Positions 26,392-35,328 of a stretch of DNA of 64,000 nt are shown in pieces. Source of the stretch: Leptospiraceae bacterium (GTDB taxonomy: Bacteria; Spirochaetota; Leptospiria; Leptospirales; Leptospiraceae); NCBI GenBank assembly GCA_016708435.1, contig JADJFV010000004.1, positions 62,001-126,000 of the forward strand. The letters are read 5' to 3'. Each line of letters starts with the position of its first letter. Position 1 is the stretch's first letter. Below the pieces are notes generated by a model, which saw only the letters and a program-made list of their open reading frames with translations, was not told the origin of the DNA and ran no database searches. Made by a program: the position numbers and the translations under genes.

Positions 26392-27534
26392 TTGAATAAA
26401 CGCAAAATCATACAATTACTACTAATTTATATAATCATACTATCTCCCAATCTGGTACACATAATGCCAGAAGATGAAAGGACGCCTTCTGAACTCGTAG
26501 CAAAAAAGAATGCAGAAAAGAAAGCTGAGATAGACGCATCTGAGCGAGAAATCAGAAAAGAACTCGCTAGAATAGAGAAATCCATGACTGCGATTGCACA
26601 AAATGCTATCAGCCATAACTATATCCTTGGTTCTTCCGTTGCCATTTATTATAAGCAAAACTTAGTTTTTGAAGTAAATGAAGTTTTTAAGAACTCTACT
26701 CCTGTGTCTTTGGCATCTGTCACAAAGCCTTTTACAAGCATGGCAATTATGCAACTCGCTGATTCAGGACTTTTAAAACTAAATGATCCGATTGGGAAAT
26801 ATATTCCTGAGTACGCAAAGCAATTTCCTCCTATCGAAGGAAAAGAAATTACGATTCGACATTTACTAAGCCATTCTTCTGGCATACCCTACATTGGGAC
26901 TCGTCAGATTTATGCGGCTGGCACGAAGTTTATGTATTCTAATTACAATTACAGATTGCTTGCAAGTATCATTGAAAAAGTTTCCGGACAGAGTTATGCT
27001 ACGTATGTAAAAGAAAATATTTTCTTTCCTTTGGATATGGATGACTCTATGGTTAGCTCAAATGCTGATGGAGCTTCTGGAATTGCGGTATCCGCACGTA
27101 ACCTTGCAAACTTTGCGAATGTTTTTTTAAAAGAAGGAAAGTATAGAGATCAATCTATTATTCATTCTTCCAAAATAAAAAAGATTTTCAAAGCGCCGGA
27201 TTATATTCCGAAAAGTTCTAACATGGAATATTACGGTCTTGGCTGGAGAGTAACAAGAGAAAACAATTTAGTGAAGATGTTTTATCATACTGGTCTATGG
27301 AATGGAATTTTTGCTGATCTTAGAATCATGCCACAGAATCAATCCTTCATTATCCAGTTGTGCAATCCCCCTTCTTATAAATCGGCTGGGTTTACATCTT
27401 ATCATGGACAAATGCAATCATTAGCAATTCGTTATCTAGAATTATTAGAAAAATTACCAACGCAACCAGAAACAGAATTGGCTAGTGTTAGTTTTTTTGA
27501 AGAGCAAGAAGACTTATTCCCCGATGCCGATTAG
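26392..27534 (+). CDS. Serine beta-lactamase-fold hydrolase, exported (copy 1)
   Basis: A 380-residue class C-like serine hydrolase of the EstB/AmpH/LACTB group. It starts at TTG 26392, chosen because the signal peptide (IIQLLLIYIIILSPNLVHI) begins there; no strong ribosome site precedes it. The three active-site motifs are present: SVTK in LASVTKPFTSMAIMQ, YSN in FMYSNYNYRLLASI, and HTG in FYHTGLWNGIFADLR. A charged coiled segment (KKNAEKKAEIDASEREIRKE) links signal and domain. It could be a peptidase, esterase or PBP4-like enzyme; beta-lactamase activity cannot be read from sequence. The second hydrolase starts inside its last codons (11-nt overlap). Confidence 0.85.
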   Translation: MNKRKIIQLLLIYIIILSPNLVHIMPEDERTPSELVAKKNAEKKAEIDASEREIRKELARIEKSMTAIAQNAISHNYILGSSVAIYYKQNLVFEVNEVFKNSTPVSLASVTKPFTSMAIMQLADSGLLKLNDPIGKYIPEYAKQFPPIEGKEITIRHLLSHSSGIPYIGTRQIYAAGTKFMYSNYNYRLLASIIEKVSGQSYATYVKENIFFPLDMDDSMVSSNADGASGIAVSARNLANFANVFLKEGKYRDQSIIHSSKIKKIFKAPDYIPKSSNMEYYGLGWRVTRENNLVKMFYHTGLWNGIFADLRIMPQNQSFIIQLCNPPSYKSAGFTSYHGQMQSLAIRYLELLEKLPTQPETELASVSFFEEQEDLFPDAD

Positions 27535-28894
27535 GTTTAGGCTACTCTTACTATTCCTCATAATCAATTTATGTAAGACCGATACAGCTATCGAAAAATA
27601 CCAGTCCTCTTTTTTAAAAAAGAAGGGGACTGTAGATGAAGTTAAAGTTGCTCAAATCAAACACAGTCTAGAAGGATGGCTGAATTATAATTATTCAAGT
27701 AAAGTATTTCCATCTATTGCTGTAGGTGTTGTAAAAGGAAATGAGCTTGTATACAGTTATAAACTAGGAACTACAGACAGGACAAACTACGGATTAGGCT
27801 CTATTACAAAAACATTTACCGGCACAATGGTAATGCAGGCAGTAGAGAAAGGCTTAATCGAATTAGACGCTCCTGTTAGCAAATACATTCCTGGATTAAA
27901 ATTAGAAAAAGCAGAACTCAAATCAAAGCCTGTCACAATTCGTCATCTATTGTCTCATACTTCCGGTATGCCGGATCTTCGTTATTATCAAAATCCAGAA
28001 GTGATTCCAACGGCTACTACCGGTTTGCCTTTTAATATTACGGGTCAGATTTACCCTGCCGGTTATCATTATCGTTATTCTAATTATGGATTTATGACTT
28101 TAGGTGTAGTGTTAGAGAAAGTTTATAATAAACCTCTCAAGCAAATCATAGAAGAAGAAATCTTTGCAAAGATTGGCATGGATAATTCTTTTGCAAGTCC
28201 TATGGTGCAAGGAGCCGGTGGAATTCAAACCAACCTTATTGATATGGGACCTTATGCGTCTATGTGGTTAAATGAAGGTAAGTCGGTAAATGGTGTGCAA
28301 GTTTTAAAGCCTGAAACAGTTAATAAAATGATTCGTTTACAGACTCCTGTTCCTAGTTTTGCTAGAACCAAAAAATATTGTGGGCTTGCCTGGAGAACAG
28401 AGAGCGATGAAGAGGGAGTAACCACATTCTTTCATATTGGTGGTGCAAACTATGTTGCTGCCTGGGTTCAAATGTTTCCCAAGTATGATGTAGCTGTTTT
28501 TTATTTATCCAATCCCCCTGAATACGATGACAATCTAATGACTCAACTTGTAATCATGCAATGGAAGTTAGGCGATTTAGCTTCCGCCATTGTAGGTGCT
28601 GAAAAGCCAGTTCATAAAACGGGCGAGACAAATCCCTCCGAAGAAGTATATAAGAAGTATGAGGGTAATTATAAAAATCCGCTCACACAAAAAAAAGCGA
28701 CTGTGTTTTATAAAGACGCAAAGCTTTACTTTCAACCGGAAGGTGGAGGACAAATCTATTTGCCTCCAAGCACGATAAGTGTATTTGGTGGTCCCGGTGG
28801 TCCTGGCTCTTATGAGTTTACATGGCATCCCTTAACACAAGCAATTTTAGGCGTATCAAATTACGCTGGATTTTACGAAAGGATTTATGAATGA
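27524..28894 (+). CDS. Serine beta-lactamase-fold hydrolase, exported (copy 2)
   Basis: A 456-residue relative of the preceding gene. I choose the ATG at 27524 (MPIRFRLLLLFLIINLCKTD) because a lipoprotein-like signal peptide starts there. An upstream in-frame ATG at 27485 would place 13 polar residues before it. The motifs are SITK (GLGSITKTFTGTMVMQ), YSN (YRYSNYGFMTLGVV) and HIG (TTFFHIGGANYVAAW). A C-terminal domain of about 90 residues (YKKYEGNYKNPLTQKKATV and PGSYEFTWHPLTQAILGVS) follows, like the lipocalin-like tail of LACTB-type enzymes. It overlaps copy 1 by 11 nt and the receiver gene by 4 nt, so all three are co-translated. Confidence 0.85.
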   Translation: MPIRFRLLLLFLIINLCKTDTAIEKYQSSFLKKKGTVDEVKVAQIKHSLEGWLNYNYSSKVFPSIAVGVVKGNELVYSYKLGTTDRTNYGLGSITKTFTGTMVMQAVEKGLIELDAPVSKYIPGLKLEKAELKSKPVTIRHLLSHTSGMPDLRYYQNPEVIPTATTGLPFNITGQIYPAGYHYRYSNYGFMTLGVVLEKVYNKPLKQIIEEEIFAKIGMDNSFASPMVQGAGGIQTNLIDMGPYASMWLNEGKSVNGVQVLKPETVNKMIRLQTPVPSFARTKKYCGLAWRTESDEEGVTTFFHIGGANYVAAWVQMFPKYDVAVFYLSNPPEYDDNLMTQLVIMQWKLGDLASAIVGAEKPVHKTGETNPSEEVYKKYEGNYKNPLTQKKATVFYKDAKLYFQPEGGGQIYLPPSTISVFGGPGGPGSYEFTWHPLTQAILGVSNYAGFYERIYE

Positions 28895-29298
28895 AGATTT
28901 TAATTGTTGATGATAATGATCGCTATGCGAATAATCTGAAAGCTTTTTTTGACAAAAAGAATATCGAAACAGTAAGAGCGTTAGACGCTAGAGAGGGCTG
29001 GGAAATATTTCAAAAAGAAAATTTTCATACTGTTATAAGTGATATTACAATGGAGACACAAACCTCTGGTCTTTTTTTAATTCGCAAAATTTACAAGTCA
29101 GGATTTAAGGGTAATATCATAATAGCCACAACAGGATTTGATGCACCCGGAGTAATGTTTGTAAGTAAATATCTATTACCCGCATTTGGTGGAGTGGGTT
29201 GGATGGTTCCCAAAGTCCCTCTCAAGAGAGGCGAAGTCGTATTTATCCCCACGAACTTAAAGAAGGGAGTGGAGTTTGAAGTAATGTTGAATGCCTAA
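28891..29298 (+). CDS. Single-domain response regulator receiver
   Basis: A 135-residue stand-alone receiver domain. The acidic pair (ILIVDDNDRYANNL), the phospho-acceptor Asp (TVISDITMETQTSG) and the Thr (IIIATTGFDAPG) are in place. The usual Lys-Pro near the end is replaced by PKVPLKRGE and the last 25 residues diverge, so signalling may be altered. It has no output domain. The ATGA overlap with the serine hydrolase means it is translated with cell-wall or esterase-type enzymes, an unusual pairing. The sensor kinase 850 nt downstream on the opposite strand is a possible partner. Confidence 0.8.
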   Translation: MKILIVDDNDRYANNLKAFFDKKNIETVRALDAREGWEIFQKENFHTVISDITMETQTSGLFLIRKIYKSGFKGNIIIATTGFDAPGVMFVSKYLLPAFGGVGWMVPKVPLKRGEVVFIPTNLKKGVEFEVMLNA

Positions 29299-29331
29299 TT
29301 AGGAATTGGAAATGGAAGAAAGATTAAATTC

Positions 29332-29739
29332 ATGATTATAAAAATAACTCATATTATCCTCACAGTTGCTAGTTTGGGATTTTTCCTTTTCTCTTTGGGG
29401 AGTCCTGTATTCTTTTTTCAGTCCGCAAAACCTATAAAGGGACTTCATGTATTAGGTTGGGGTTGGTGGGGGTTTATAACCGGTAACCCCGGCTGGATAG
29501 CGAATTGGTTGTATGGAGTTAGTATTACTTTTTCTTTGCTTGGAAATAAAAATGTAGCACTTGCTCTTTCTGTTCTTGCTATTCTATTTGCGCTAGATGG
29601 ATTTCGAGTAACGCAATGGTATTTCAATGAAGGAAGCGGAACTCCTGTCATTGGTTTGGGGATTGGATTTTACTACTGGCTAACAGCTATGTGCCTCTTA
29701 CCATTTTCAGTTTTATTTTCAAGAACGATAATTGAGTGA
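29332..29739 (+). CDS. Small polytopic membrane protein
   Basis: A 135-residue protein with about four hydrophobic segments: residues 5-22, a turn-rich loop with LGWGWWGFITGNPGWIANW, then about 60-85 and 105-130. No family motif is recognised. It starts 34 nt after the receiver gene and may belong to the same transcript. It ends 5 nt before the stop of the convergent sensor kinase. Confidence 0.65.
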   Translation: MIIKITHIILTVASLGFFLFSLGSPVFFFQSAKPIKGLHVLGWGWWGFITGNPGWIANWLYGVSITFSLLGNKNVALALSVLAILFALDGFRVTQWYFNEGSGTPVIGLGIGFYYWLTAMCLLPFSVLFSRTIIE

Positions 29740-29743
29740 AATT

Positions 29744-31918
29744 TTATTTCATCTCAAACTCAAGGGTAAAGGTTGTGCCGTTTTCGTTTTTGATACTCAC
29801 TTTCCCTCGGATTTGCTTTGCTAGCATATTGACTAATTGTAAACCAAATCCGTTCGATGTTTCTTCTGTATCCGTAATTCCGACTCCATCGTCTTTTATA
29901 GAAAAAGAAATTCGGTTTTCTACCTTTGTAGCGGATACTATTAATAATCCGTTCTGTCTGCCAACGAAAGCATATTTCATTGCATTGGTTAATAATTCAT
30001 TAATCATTATACCAATTGGAAAGAGCATTGATGTAGGTAATAAAAAATTCTCTATTGCCTTCTCAATTGTTACGATATGATAATTTGGAAAGTTATTTAT
30101 AATTTCATCTACAAGTGGCGAAAGATAATCCAAAACTGACAACTCATTAAAATTGGATGATCTGTATAGTTTGTCATATAATAAAACCATACTTTGAATT
30201 CTACTAATAGCGTCGTTTAATGCTGATATAGCCGCTGGATCTTTTAGACTCTCTGTTTGTAAAAAGAGAAGGCTCGTAATCGTTAGCATGTTATTCTTGA
30301 TACGATGATGAACTTCTCTTAGAAGTAATTCTTTTTCGTGCAGTAAGGTTTTTATTTTTTCTTCGACTATTTTGCGATAGGTAATATCGATAACAAAGCC
30401 ACTCCATACGACGGGTTCATCAGGGTTATTTGTTGGATTTGGTCTGGAAGTAATTTGAAGCCATTTTTCTTGTCCGGAAGAGGGAATGATTCTGATTTCT
30501 GTGTTGAAGCGATTTCCTGATCGGACAGTCTCTTCATTTTCTCTTAGAAATCTTTCTAGATCATCAGGGTGAACCATTTTCCAAATTACACTCATATCTT
30601 TCATGACTTCCTCTGCAGGAACTTCAAAGACTTCTAAGCATTTTGAACTCATGAAAATCATCTGGCTAGAACCATCTTTGTGCATAATATAATCATAGAG
30701 CACTCCGGGGACAGTCATTGTTAGCCGATCATATCTCTCGATATTTTCACGAATTTTTTTCTCGGCTTCTTTCTTTTCTGTAATATCTTCCGAAATTCCT
30801 AATAGATATTCAGGTTCCCCTTTTTCATCAAAGAGAGTTAATTTCATCGTGTGGAGAATCCGAGAACCTTTCGGTGTGTTTATAGTTTCTTCGGGAATAT
30901 CGAATAACTCTGTTTGTCCTAAAACATTTCTATCTTTTTTAGTAAAAAAATCTGCTTGCTCTTTTGGGAAAAAATCATAATCATTCTTTCCAATTAAATC
31001 TTTTCGGTTAAAGCCTAGTAAGTTTTCACCAGCCCGATTGAATAAGGCAAATCGTAGATCTTTTGCATGTTTCATGAATATCATATTAGGAATGTTTTCA
31101 ATGATTGAATTCAAAAAATTAAATGCATCTCTCGCCTTCTTTTCAGTTTCCTTTTTCTTGGTAACATTCTGATAAATCATTGTTAATCCATTCTTAAATG
31201 GATAACAATGAATAGCTATCCAAACGTTATATTTTTCATAATAGCCTTCAAACTCAATTGGAGTTTCTTTTTGCATCGCCTCTTTCGGCTTCTCCAAAAA
31301 TATTGTTCCAATGACCTCAGGAAATACCTCCCAAAAAACCTTTCCAATTAACTGATCGGTAGTCATCTGAAAATTGGCTAAGGCGGACTCATTTGCATAT
31401 GTATAACGCCAGTCCTTGTCGAAGGATACAACACTATCAGAAATGCTATCCAGTAAACTACTGATTTGATGTTGGGATTGTCTTAGAGAATCATTTTGAA
31501 TCTTCCATTCCAGCAAATCTTGATTTGCATAAAATAATTCAAATGCTATTTCGAGGGAAGATTGTAAAACATAATCATCAGAGTTCTTTATTACAAATCC
31601 ATAGCGACTAACGCTTTTTATCTTTTCAATATTCTCTTTATCTAAGTGAGATGTATGAAAAACAATTGGAATATTTCTAATCAAAAGAATTTGCTTTGCT
31701 GCCTCAATTCCATTTATTCCAGAAACTAGGTCAAGCTCCATAAGGATGAGGTGGATGTTATTTCTTTGTCTAATAACCTCAATTGCTTCTTTGCCTGAGT
31801 TGACTAAGATTGTATCATACCCAAGCAATTGTAATTTTCTAGAGGTTGCATTTGCAAAGATGATTTCATCATCTACAAGAAGAATTGTTTTTTTTTCTGA
31901 ACTATTGTGGTTAATCAT
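29744..31918 (-). CDS. Hybrid sensor: receiver, three PAS domains and HisKA_2 kinase
   Basis: A 724-residue cytoplasmic signal protein. Order: receiver domain (1-125, ILLVDDEIIFANATSRKLQ, with the acceptor region carrying Glu-Leu-Asp, MELDLVSGING), a first PAS (about 145-260, SISDSVVSFDKDWRYTYAN), a second (about 275-395, FNRKDLIGKNDYDFF), a third (about 400-520, ending QITSRPNPTN), then a HisKA_2-type phospho-acceptor helix at about 537 (REVHHRIKNNMLTITSLLF) and an ATPase domain (MINELLTNAMKYAF, IKDDGVGI, NGFGLQLVNMLAKQ). HisKA_2 kinases often act on stand-alone receivers or on other partners. No membrane helix or signal peptide is present, so the input is cytoplasmic. It probably responds to small-molecule or redox cues through the PAS domains. 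It is convergent with the 29332 gene. Confidence 0.9.
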   Translation of the reverse strand: MINHNSSEKKTILLVDDEIIFANATSRKLQLLGYDTILVNSGKEAIEVIRQRNNIHLILMELDLVSGINGIEAAKQILLIRNIPIVFHTSHLDKENIEKIKSVSRYGFVIKNSDDYVLQSSLEIAFELFYANQDLLEWKIQNDSLRQSQHQISSLLDSISDSVVSFDKDWRYTYANESALANFQMTTDQLIGKVFWEVFPEVIGTIFLEKPKEAMQKETPIEFEGYYEKYNVWIAIHCYPFKNGLTMIYQNVTKKKETEKKARDAFNFLNSIIENIPNMIFMKHAKDLRFALFNRAGENLLGFNRKDLIGKNDYDFFPKEQADFFTKKDRNVLGQTELFDIPEETINTPKGSRILHTMKLTLFDEKGEPEYLLGISEDITEKKEAEKKIRENIERYDRLTMTVPGVLYDYIMHKDGSSQMIFMSSKCLEVFEVPAEEVMKDMSVIWKMVHPDDLERFLRENEETVRSGNRFNTEIRIIPSSGQEKWLQITSRPNPTNNPDEPVVWSGFVIDITYRKIVEEKIKTLLHEKELLLREVHHRIKNNMLTITSLLFLQTESLKDPAAISALNDAISRIQSMVLLYDKLYRSSNFNELSVLDYLSPLVDEIINNFPNYHIVTIEKAIENFLLPTSMLFPIGIMINELLTNAMKYAFVGRQNGLLIVSATKVENRISFSIKDDGVGITDTEETSNGFGLQLVNMLAKQIRGKVSIKNENGTTFTLEFEMK

Positions 31919-31934
31919 TGTATTCCCGTATTTT

Positions 31935-33259
31935 CTAAGGTTGAAATTCAGCGTCTAGCATAATCCAATCATCACTGAAACGATTAAACCATTCTTTTTC
32001 AGAATAATACTTACCGCCGATGGATTCTATAATCTTTTTCATATAAGGTTCACCCGGATCGAAATCCTTTCCGTAAAGTGCAATAGATCCACCATATTTC
32101 TTTTTTGCTTGTGTATGAGAATAGATTCCTTTGAGTTCTTCAATCTTTTCGTTGTTCAGCGGAACATTATACTTATCCGCAAGTTCTAAAACAAGCCTTG
32201 AAACTTTTTGTGTTTGCTTGTCATTGGAAAGTAACTCGTCCATATTCTTTCCTACAATTTCTATCTGGATACAATTTTGATTTGTGCCTGTAGCTGCTTG
32301 CGCCATGTCATCTAGAGAGTCTAGCAACTGATAAGCTTTAGCGTCTTTGTCAACCATGATAGATGCGGCTAATTTTCGTCTTTCCAAAGTATCCTGCGAA
32401 ACTAAGAAACTTGAAATTGCAGTAAAGTGTAAAACAATGCATTCAGGTTTAATCTTTTGTTTGAATACATATTTTAATCTAAAATTCTCAGGGGTAAATC
32501 CTTGTTCATCTCTCTCCAGTTCTTTTAATTCAATTTTAGTTTGCGTTGTGAGTCCTCTGCCTCGATCAAAATCTGGCTCCGGAATTTCTTTGTTCTTCTT
32601 TTCTCTTCTTAGAATCCAGTCTCGCTCAAATCTACCTTCCCAGTTTTCTTCTGAAAAATACTTTCCTTCAAAACTACGAAGAATTTCTTTTAGTATTTTC
32701 TCGCTTCCGCATTCACTTAGATCAACAAAATTTCCGTATTTCTTTTTGCTTGGATATGAGTGAAGATGCCGGAATTCGAATTGATATTTTGATTAGAGAA
32801 AGGAATATCTAGGTCAGTAGAAAGTTTTTTTAAAAGTTTGCCTGTAGCCTCAAGTTGTTTTTTATTTTGTAAAATAGAATCTTCTTTGCCTTCGATTGAA
32901 ATATGTAAACTAAAATCATCCATCTTAGGAACGGCTTTTACTGTTAAATTGAGACTGCTACTCCAACCGTAGTATTTTGCATCTTTTCCGACAATAAAAT
33001 GCACGGCGTATCCAGAAGCAATTGAGTCTCGCAAGTATTCCTCTTTTGATTTGGAATCTGTATGATGAAGTAGGAGCGAACTAATGGGATTAGTCCGCGG
33101 AGTGCTTTTGATTTTATTAACAACCTCTTCTTCCGAAATTAATTCCCGAAAGGAGGTCACAGGCAAATCAAGTTGGTAAGAATTTGTTTTAGTAAGTCTA
33201 GTCTCACAAACGCAGGTCAACAAAAGCAAAAATGCAAAAAAAACTCTACTCTGTGACAT
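31935..33259 (-). pseudogene. Exported N-acetylmuramoyl-L-alanine amidase with tandem domains, frameshifted
   Basis: Two collinear pieces form one gene. The N-terminal piece (ATG at 33259, lipoprotein-like signal FAFLLLLTCVCE) has amidase domain 1 (SSLLLHHTDSKSKEEY). It leaves frame at the A-run near 32746-32752, giving THIQAKRNTEILLI and a stop. Adding one A restores QAKKKYG and opens an uninterrupted frame through about 120 residues (RFERDWILRREKK, ECIVLHFTAISS) into domain 2 (ERRKLAASIMVDKDAKAYQ, YSHTQAKKKYGGSIALYG, DPGEPYMKKIIESIGG). Domain 2 has the same motif with six A where domain 1 has five, which locates the error. Both domains end in a 'W..RF..DWI' signature, so they are duplicates. 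The family cleaves peptide side chains from peptidoglycan. This may be real decay or an indel error. Confidence 0.8.
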
Positions 33260-33287
33260 CTTGCGCTCGTGAGTCAATCGGATACTG

Positions 33288-33971
33288 TTAAATTCCCTTT
33301 AATTGTGCAAGTTTTAAAATAGATTGAACAATTTGATCTTCTGTTAAATACTCACAATTGAAGCTAACATCAAAAACATTGGCTCCAAGATTTTCTCCCG
33401 CAAAGTAATTTTTTAGGAATATACGCTCATTATCCACAAGATTAATTCTTCCTACTGCTTCAGCGTCCGATGTTATTTTTTCTAAGTTCTTTACTCTTGG
33501 CATTCTCCATTTGACGGAGGCATGTAAATGGACGTGTAAAGATTTTTCTAAATCACGTGCAATGACTGCACCACCGCGTCCGAGGATAACAACGTTTCCA
33601 TGCAGGGCAACTGTTCTAATTATACGAGCGATTGTTTTTTTAATTTTAATATCACTTGGTAAGTGAATGTCTGAAAACGCTAAGAATAATTCTTCAAAGA
33701 TACCTTTAGGATTTGATTTTGCAATTTGATCTATGAGTCTAGCAGGAATATCAAACTCTTCAGCAGCTTGATTGATAATCTGTTTATCAATTACAGACCA
33801 TTCTGTTTTATTAGTAGCGGTTAACGCATTAGAAACCGCATTTGCAATCGGGATGCCGGGACATCCGTATTCACGTGATATGGTAATCACGCGGGGCACA
33901 CTTAACGCATTGAGTGCATTGTCAGAATTTATTTTCTCTTTGATATAATCTAGTATTGAATTTCTAGCCAT
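33288..33971 (-). CDS. Cytidylate-kinase-like family protein
   Basis: A 227-residue P-loop-kinase-like protein. I use the ATG at 33971 (MARNSILDYIKEKI) because GAGGAAAGG stands seven bases before it; an upstream alternative at 34034 adds 21 residues. Seen are VITISREYGCPGIPIANAVS, the conserved start of the cytidylate-kinase-2 family (in place of a standard P-loop), WSVIDKQIINQAAEEF, GNVVILGRGGAVIARDLEKSL and a lid-like RMPRVKNLEK. These proteins are related to Cmk, but their substrate is not well established. It stands alone upstream of the amidase, in the same direction. Confidence 0.8.
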   Translation of the reverse strand: MARNSILDYIKEKINSDNALNALSVPRVITISREYGCPGIPIANAVSNALTATNKTEWSVIDKQIINQAAEEFDIPARLIDQIAKSNPKGIFEELFLAFSDIHLPSDIKIKKTIARIIRTVALHGNVVILGRGGAVIARDLEKSLHVHLHASVKWRMPRVKNLEKITSDAEAVGRINLVDNERIFLKNYFAGENLGANVFDVSFNCEYLTEDQIVQSILKLAQLKGI

Positions 33972-34166
33972 GTTAAACCTTTCCTCAAAAAACCTTTCAT
34001 CTATCAGTAAAAGGAAAACTTGTTTTATTTGCAATTATTTTTAAGATGTCTTGAAGTGACAATTCTCATATACAGTGGTTCCTTTCTGTTTTGAGCTAGC
34101 ATTGAGAGCATTGGCATTCTATATATTGTGTCAAAACACTAGAAAAGAACCAAAGGAAGGTAAGCA

Positions 34167-34511
34167 ATGAAAAGCAAAGAAACATCAATAAAAGAACTGC
34201 GTAAAATTCCCGGAGTTGGAAAAGTTATTGCCCAAGATCTTTTGAATCTTGGCTTTCAATCGATCTCTGATTTAAAAGGTCAAAATCCAGAGGAAATGTA
34301 TATCCATCACAATGAAATCAAAGGTTCCGTCCAAGATATCTGTATGCTATATACATTTAGGTGTGCTGTGTATTTTGCTGAAACCCCACAAACTAAACAA
34401 GAGTTAGAAAAACTGAAATGGTGGAATTGGATGGATAAAGAAAAGATATCCAGTGAAGAAAAAGATTTTCAAATAAAACAATGGTTGCGAAAAGGGAAAA
34501 AGACAAAGTAA
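34167..34511 (+). CDS. Helix-hairpin-helix protein (Cdd1/mitomycin-resistance-like)
   Basis: A 114-residue protein with a helix-hairpin-helix DNA- or nucleic-acid-binding element at the start (LRKIPGVGKVIAQDLLNLGF and SISDLKGQNPEEMY). The body carries DICMLYTFRCAVYFAET, which is typical of the Cdd1/pathogenicity-locus family, and a basic tail (QWLRKGKKTK). The biological role is unknown; DNA binding is inferred from the HhH fold. AAGGAAGG is the ribosome site. A palindromic repeat begins 2 nt after the stop. Confidence 0.75.
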   Translation: MKSKETSIKELRKIPGVGKVIAQDLLNLGFQSISDLKGQNPEEMYIHHNEIKGSVQDICMLYTFRCAVYFAETPQTKQELEKLKWWNWMDKEKISSEEKDFQIKQWLRKGKKTK

Positions 34512-34512
34512 T

Positions 34513-34594
34513 AACTCACGTGAGTTCGACATAAGGGAATGATACCTTAATACAATGTTAAATGATATAATCCTATGACATCGAGCTAACGTTA
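34513..34594. repeat. Intergenic inverted repeat, cgaactcac/acgttag type
   Basis: A perfect 14-bp palindrome (aactcacgtgagtt, 34513-34526) continues as cgacataagg. An imperfect reverse complement (cctatgacatcgagctaacgtta, 34572-34594) closes the element, giving arms of about 22 bp around 44 nt. A related cgttag palindrome lies at 7288-7301. It is non-coding, between the HhH gene and the DUF1801 gene. Confidence 0.6.
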
Positions 34595-34611
34595 ATTTAA
34601 AAGGAAATACT

Positions 34612-35067
34612 ATGCAAGCAAAAGAAATTTCTCCCGATCAATATGTAAACTCACTTCCAGAAGATAGAAAAGAAGCAATCACCCAATTACGAAAAATTAT
34701 TTTAAAGAATGCTCCAAAGGGATTCCAGGAAGCAATGAGTTACGGAATGCTAGGCTATGTTGTTCCGCATAAATTATATCCTGCGGGTTATCATTGTAAT
34801 CCGGAACTGCCTTTGCCATTTATAAGCCTCGCCTCTCAAAAGAACTTCATTGCCTTATATCATATGGGAATGTATGCAGACAAAAAGTTGTTGCAGTGGT
34901 TTACTACCGAGTATCCCAAACACACTAAAGCAAAACTCGATATGGGCAAAAGCTGTATTCGTTTCAAGAAAATTGATCAGATACCCTACAAGCTCATAGA
35001 AGAGCTAGTCAAAAAAATGACAGTCAAAGACTGGATTACAATTTACGAAAAAGAAGTGAAGAGATAA
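34612..35067 (+). CDS. DUF1801-family protein
   Basis: A 151-residue cytoplasmic protein with the DUF1801 (YdhG-like) pattern: VNSLPEDRKEAITQLRKIIL near the start, QEAMSYGMLGYVVPHKLYPAGYH, then ALYHMGMYADKKLL and a conserved end with IRFKKIDQIP. The family is widespread in bacteria and has a shared fold but no firm function. AAAGGAAA precedes the start. The next gene begins 10 nt after its stop, so the three genes from here may be one unit. Confidence 0.85.
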   Translation: MQAKEISPDQYVNSLPEDRKEAITQLRKIILKNAPKGFQEAMSYGMLGYVVPHKLYPAGYHCNPELPLPFISLASQKNFIALYHMGMYADKKLLQWFTTEYPKHTKAKLDMGKSCIRFKKIDQIPYKLIEELVKKMTVKDWITIYEKEVKR

Positions 35068-35076
35068 AGTGTTATT

Positions 35077-35328
35077 ATGAACATAGAAGAAGATAGTTCC
35101 CTTTATGATTCTATCCCAAGAGAATCTAAAAAAGAGCATAATATATACTTGCAAACTCTTCGTAAAATGTCACCATCAGAAAAGTTCAATAAAGTAATGG
35201 AGCTAAATGAACTTACCCGCTCCTTGTTTAAACAAGGACTCAAGAAAAGATTCCCGAATAAATCAGAACAAGAACTTCATGTATTATTCTTAAAAAGATT
35301 GGAAAGATGTCACAATTCAAACTACTAA
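35077..35328 (+). CDS. Short helical protein upstream of a nucleotidyltransferase
   Basis: An 83-residue charged, alpha-helical protein: RKMSPSEKFNKVMELNELTR, then GLKKRFPNKSEQELHVLFLK. No family name is certain, but the pattern fits the small partner gene found next to DUF6036/AbiEii-like nucleotidyltransferases. It overlaps the next gene by 22 nt in a different frame. By position it may be the antitoxin or regulator of a toxin-antitoxin-like pair. Confidence 0.65.
   Translation: MNIEEDSSLYDSIPRESKKEHNIYLQTLRKMSPSEKFNKVMELNELTRSLFKQGLKKRFPNKSEQELHVLFLKRLERCHNSNY

Noticed and set aside
29736..30080. A 114-residue plus-strand frame
   Set aside because: It lies within the 3' coding region of the hybrid kinase on the opposite strand and has the Ser/Phe-rich look of a shadow frame.
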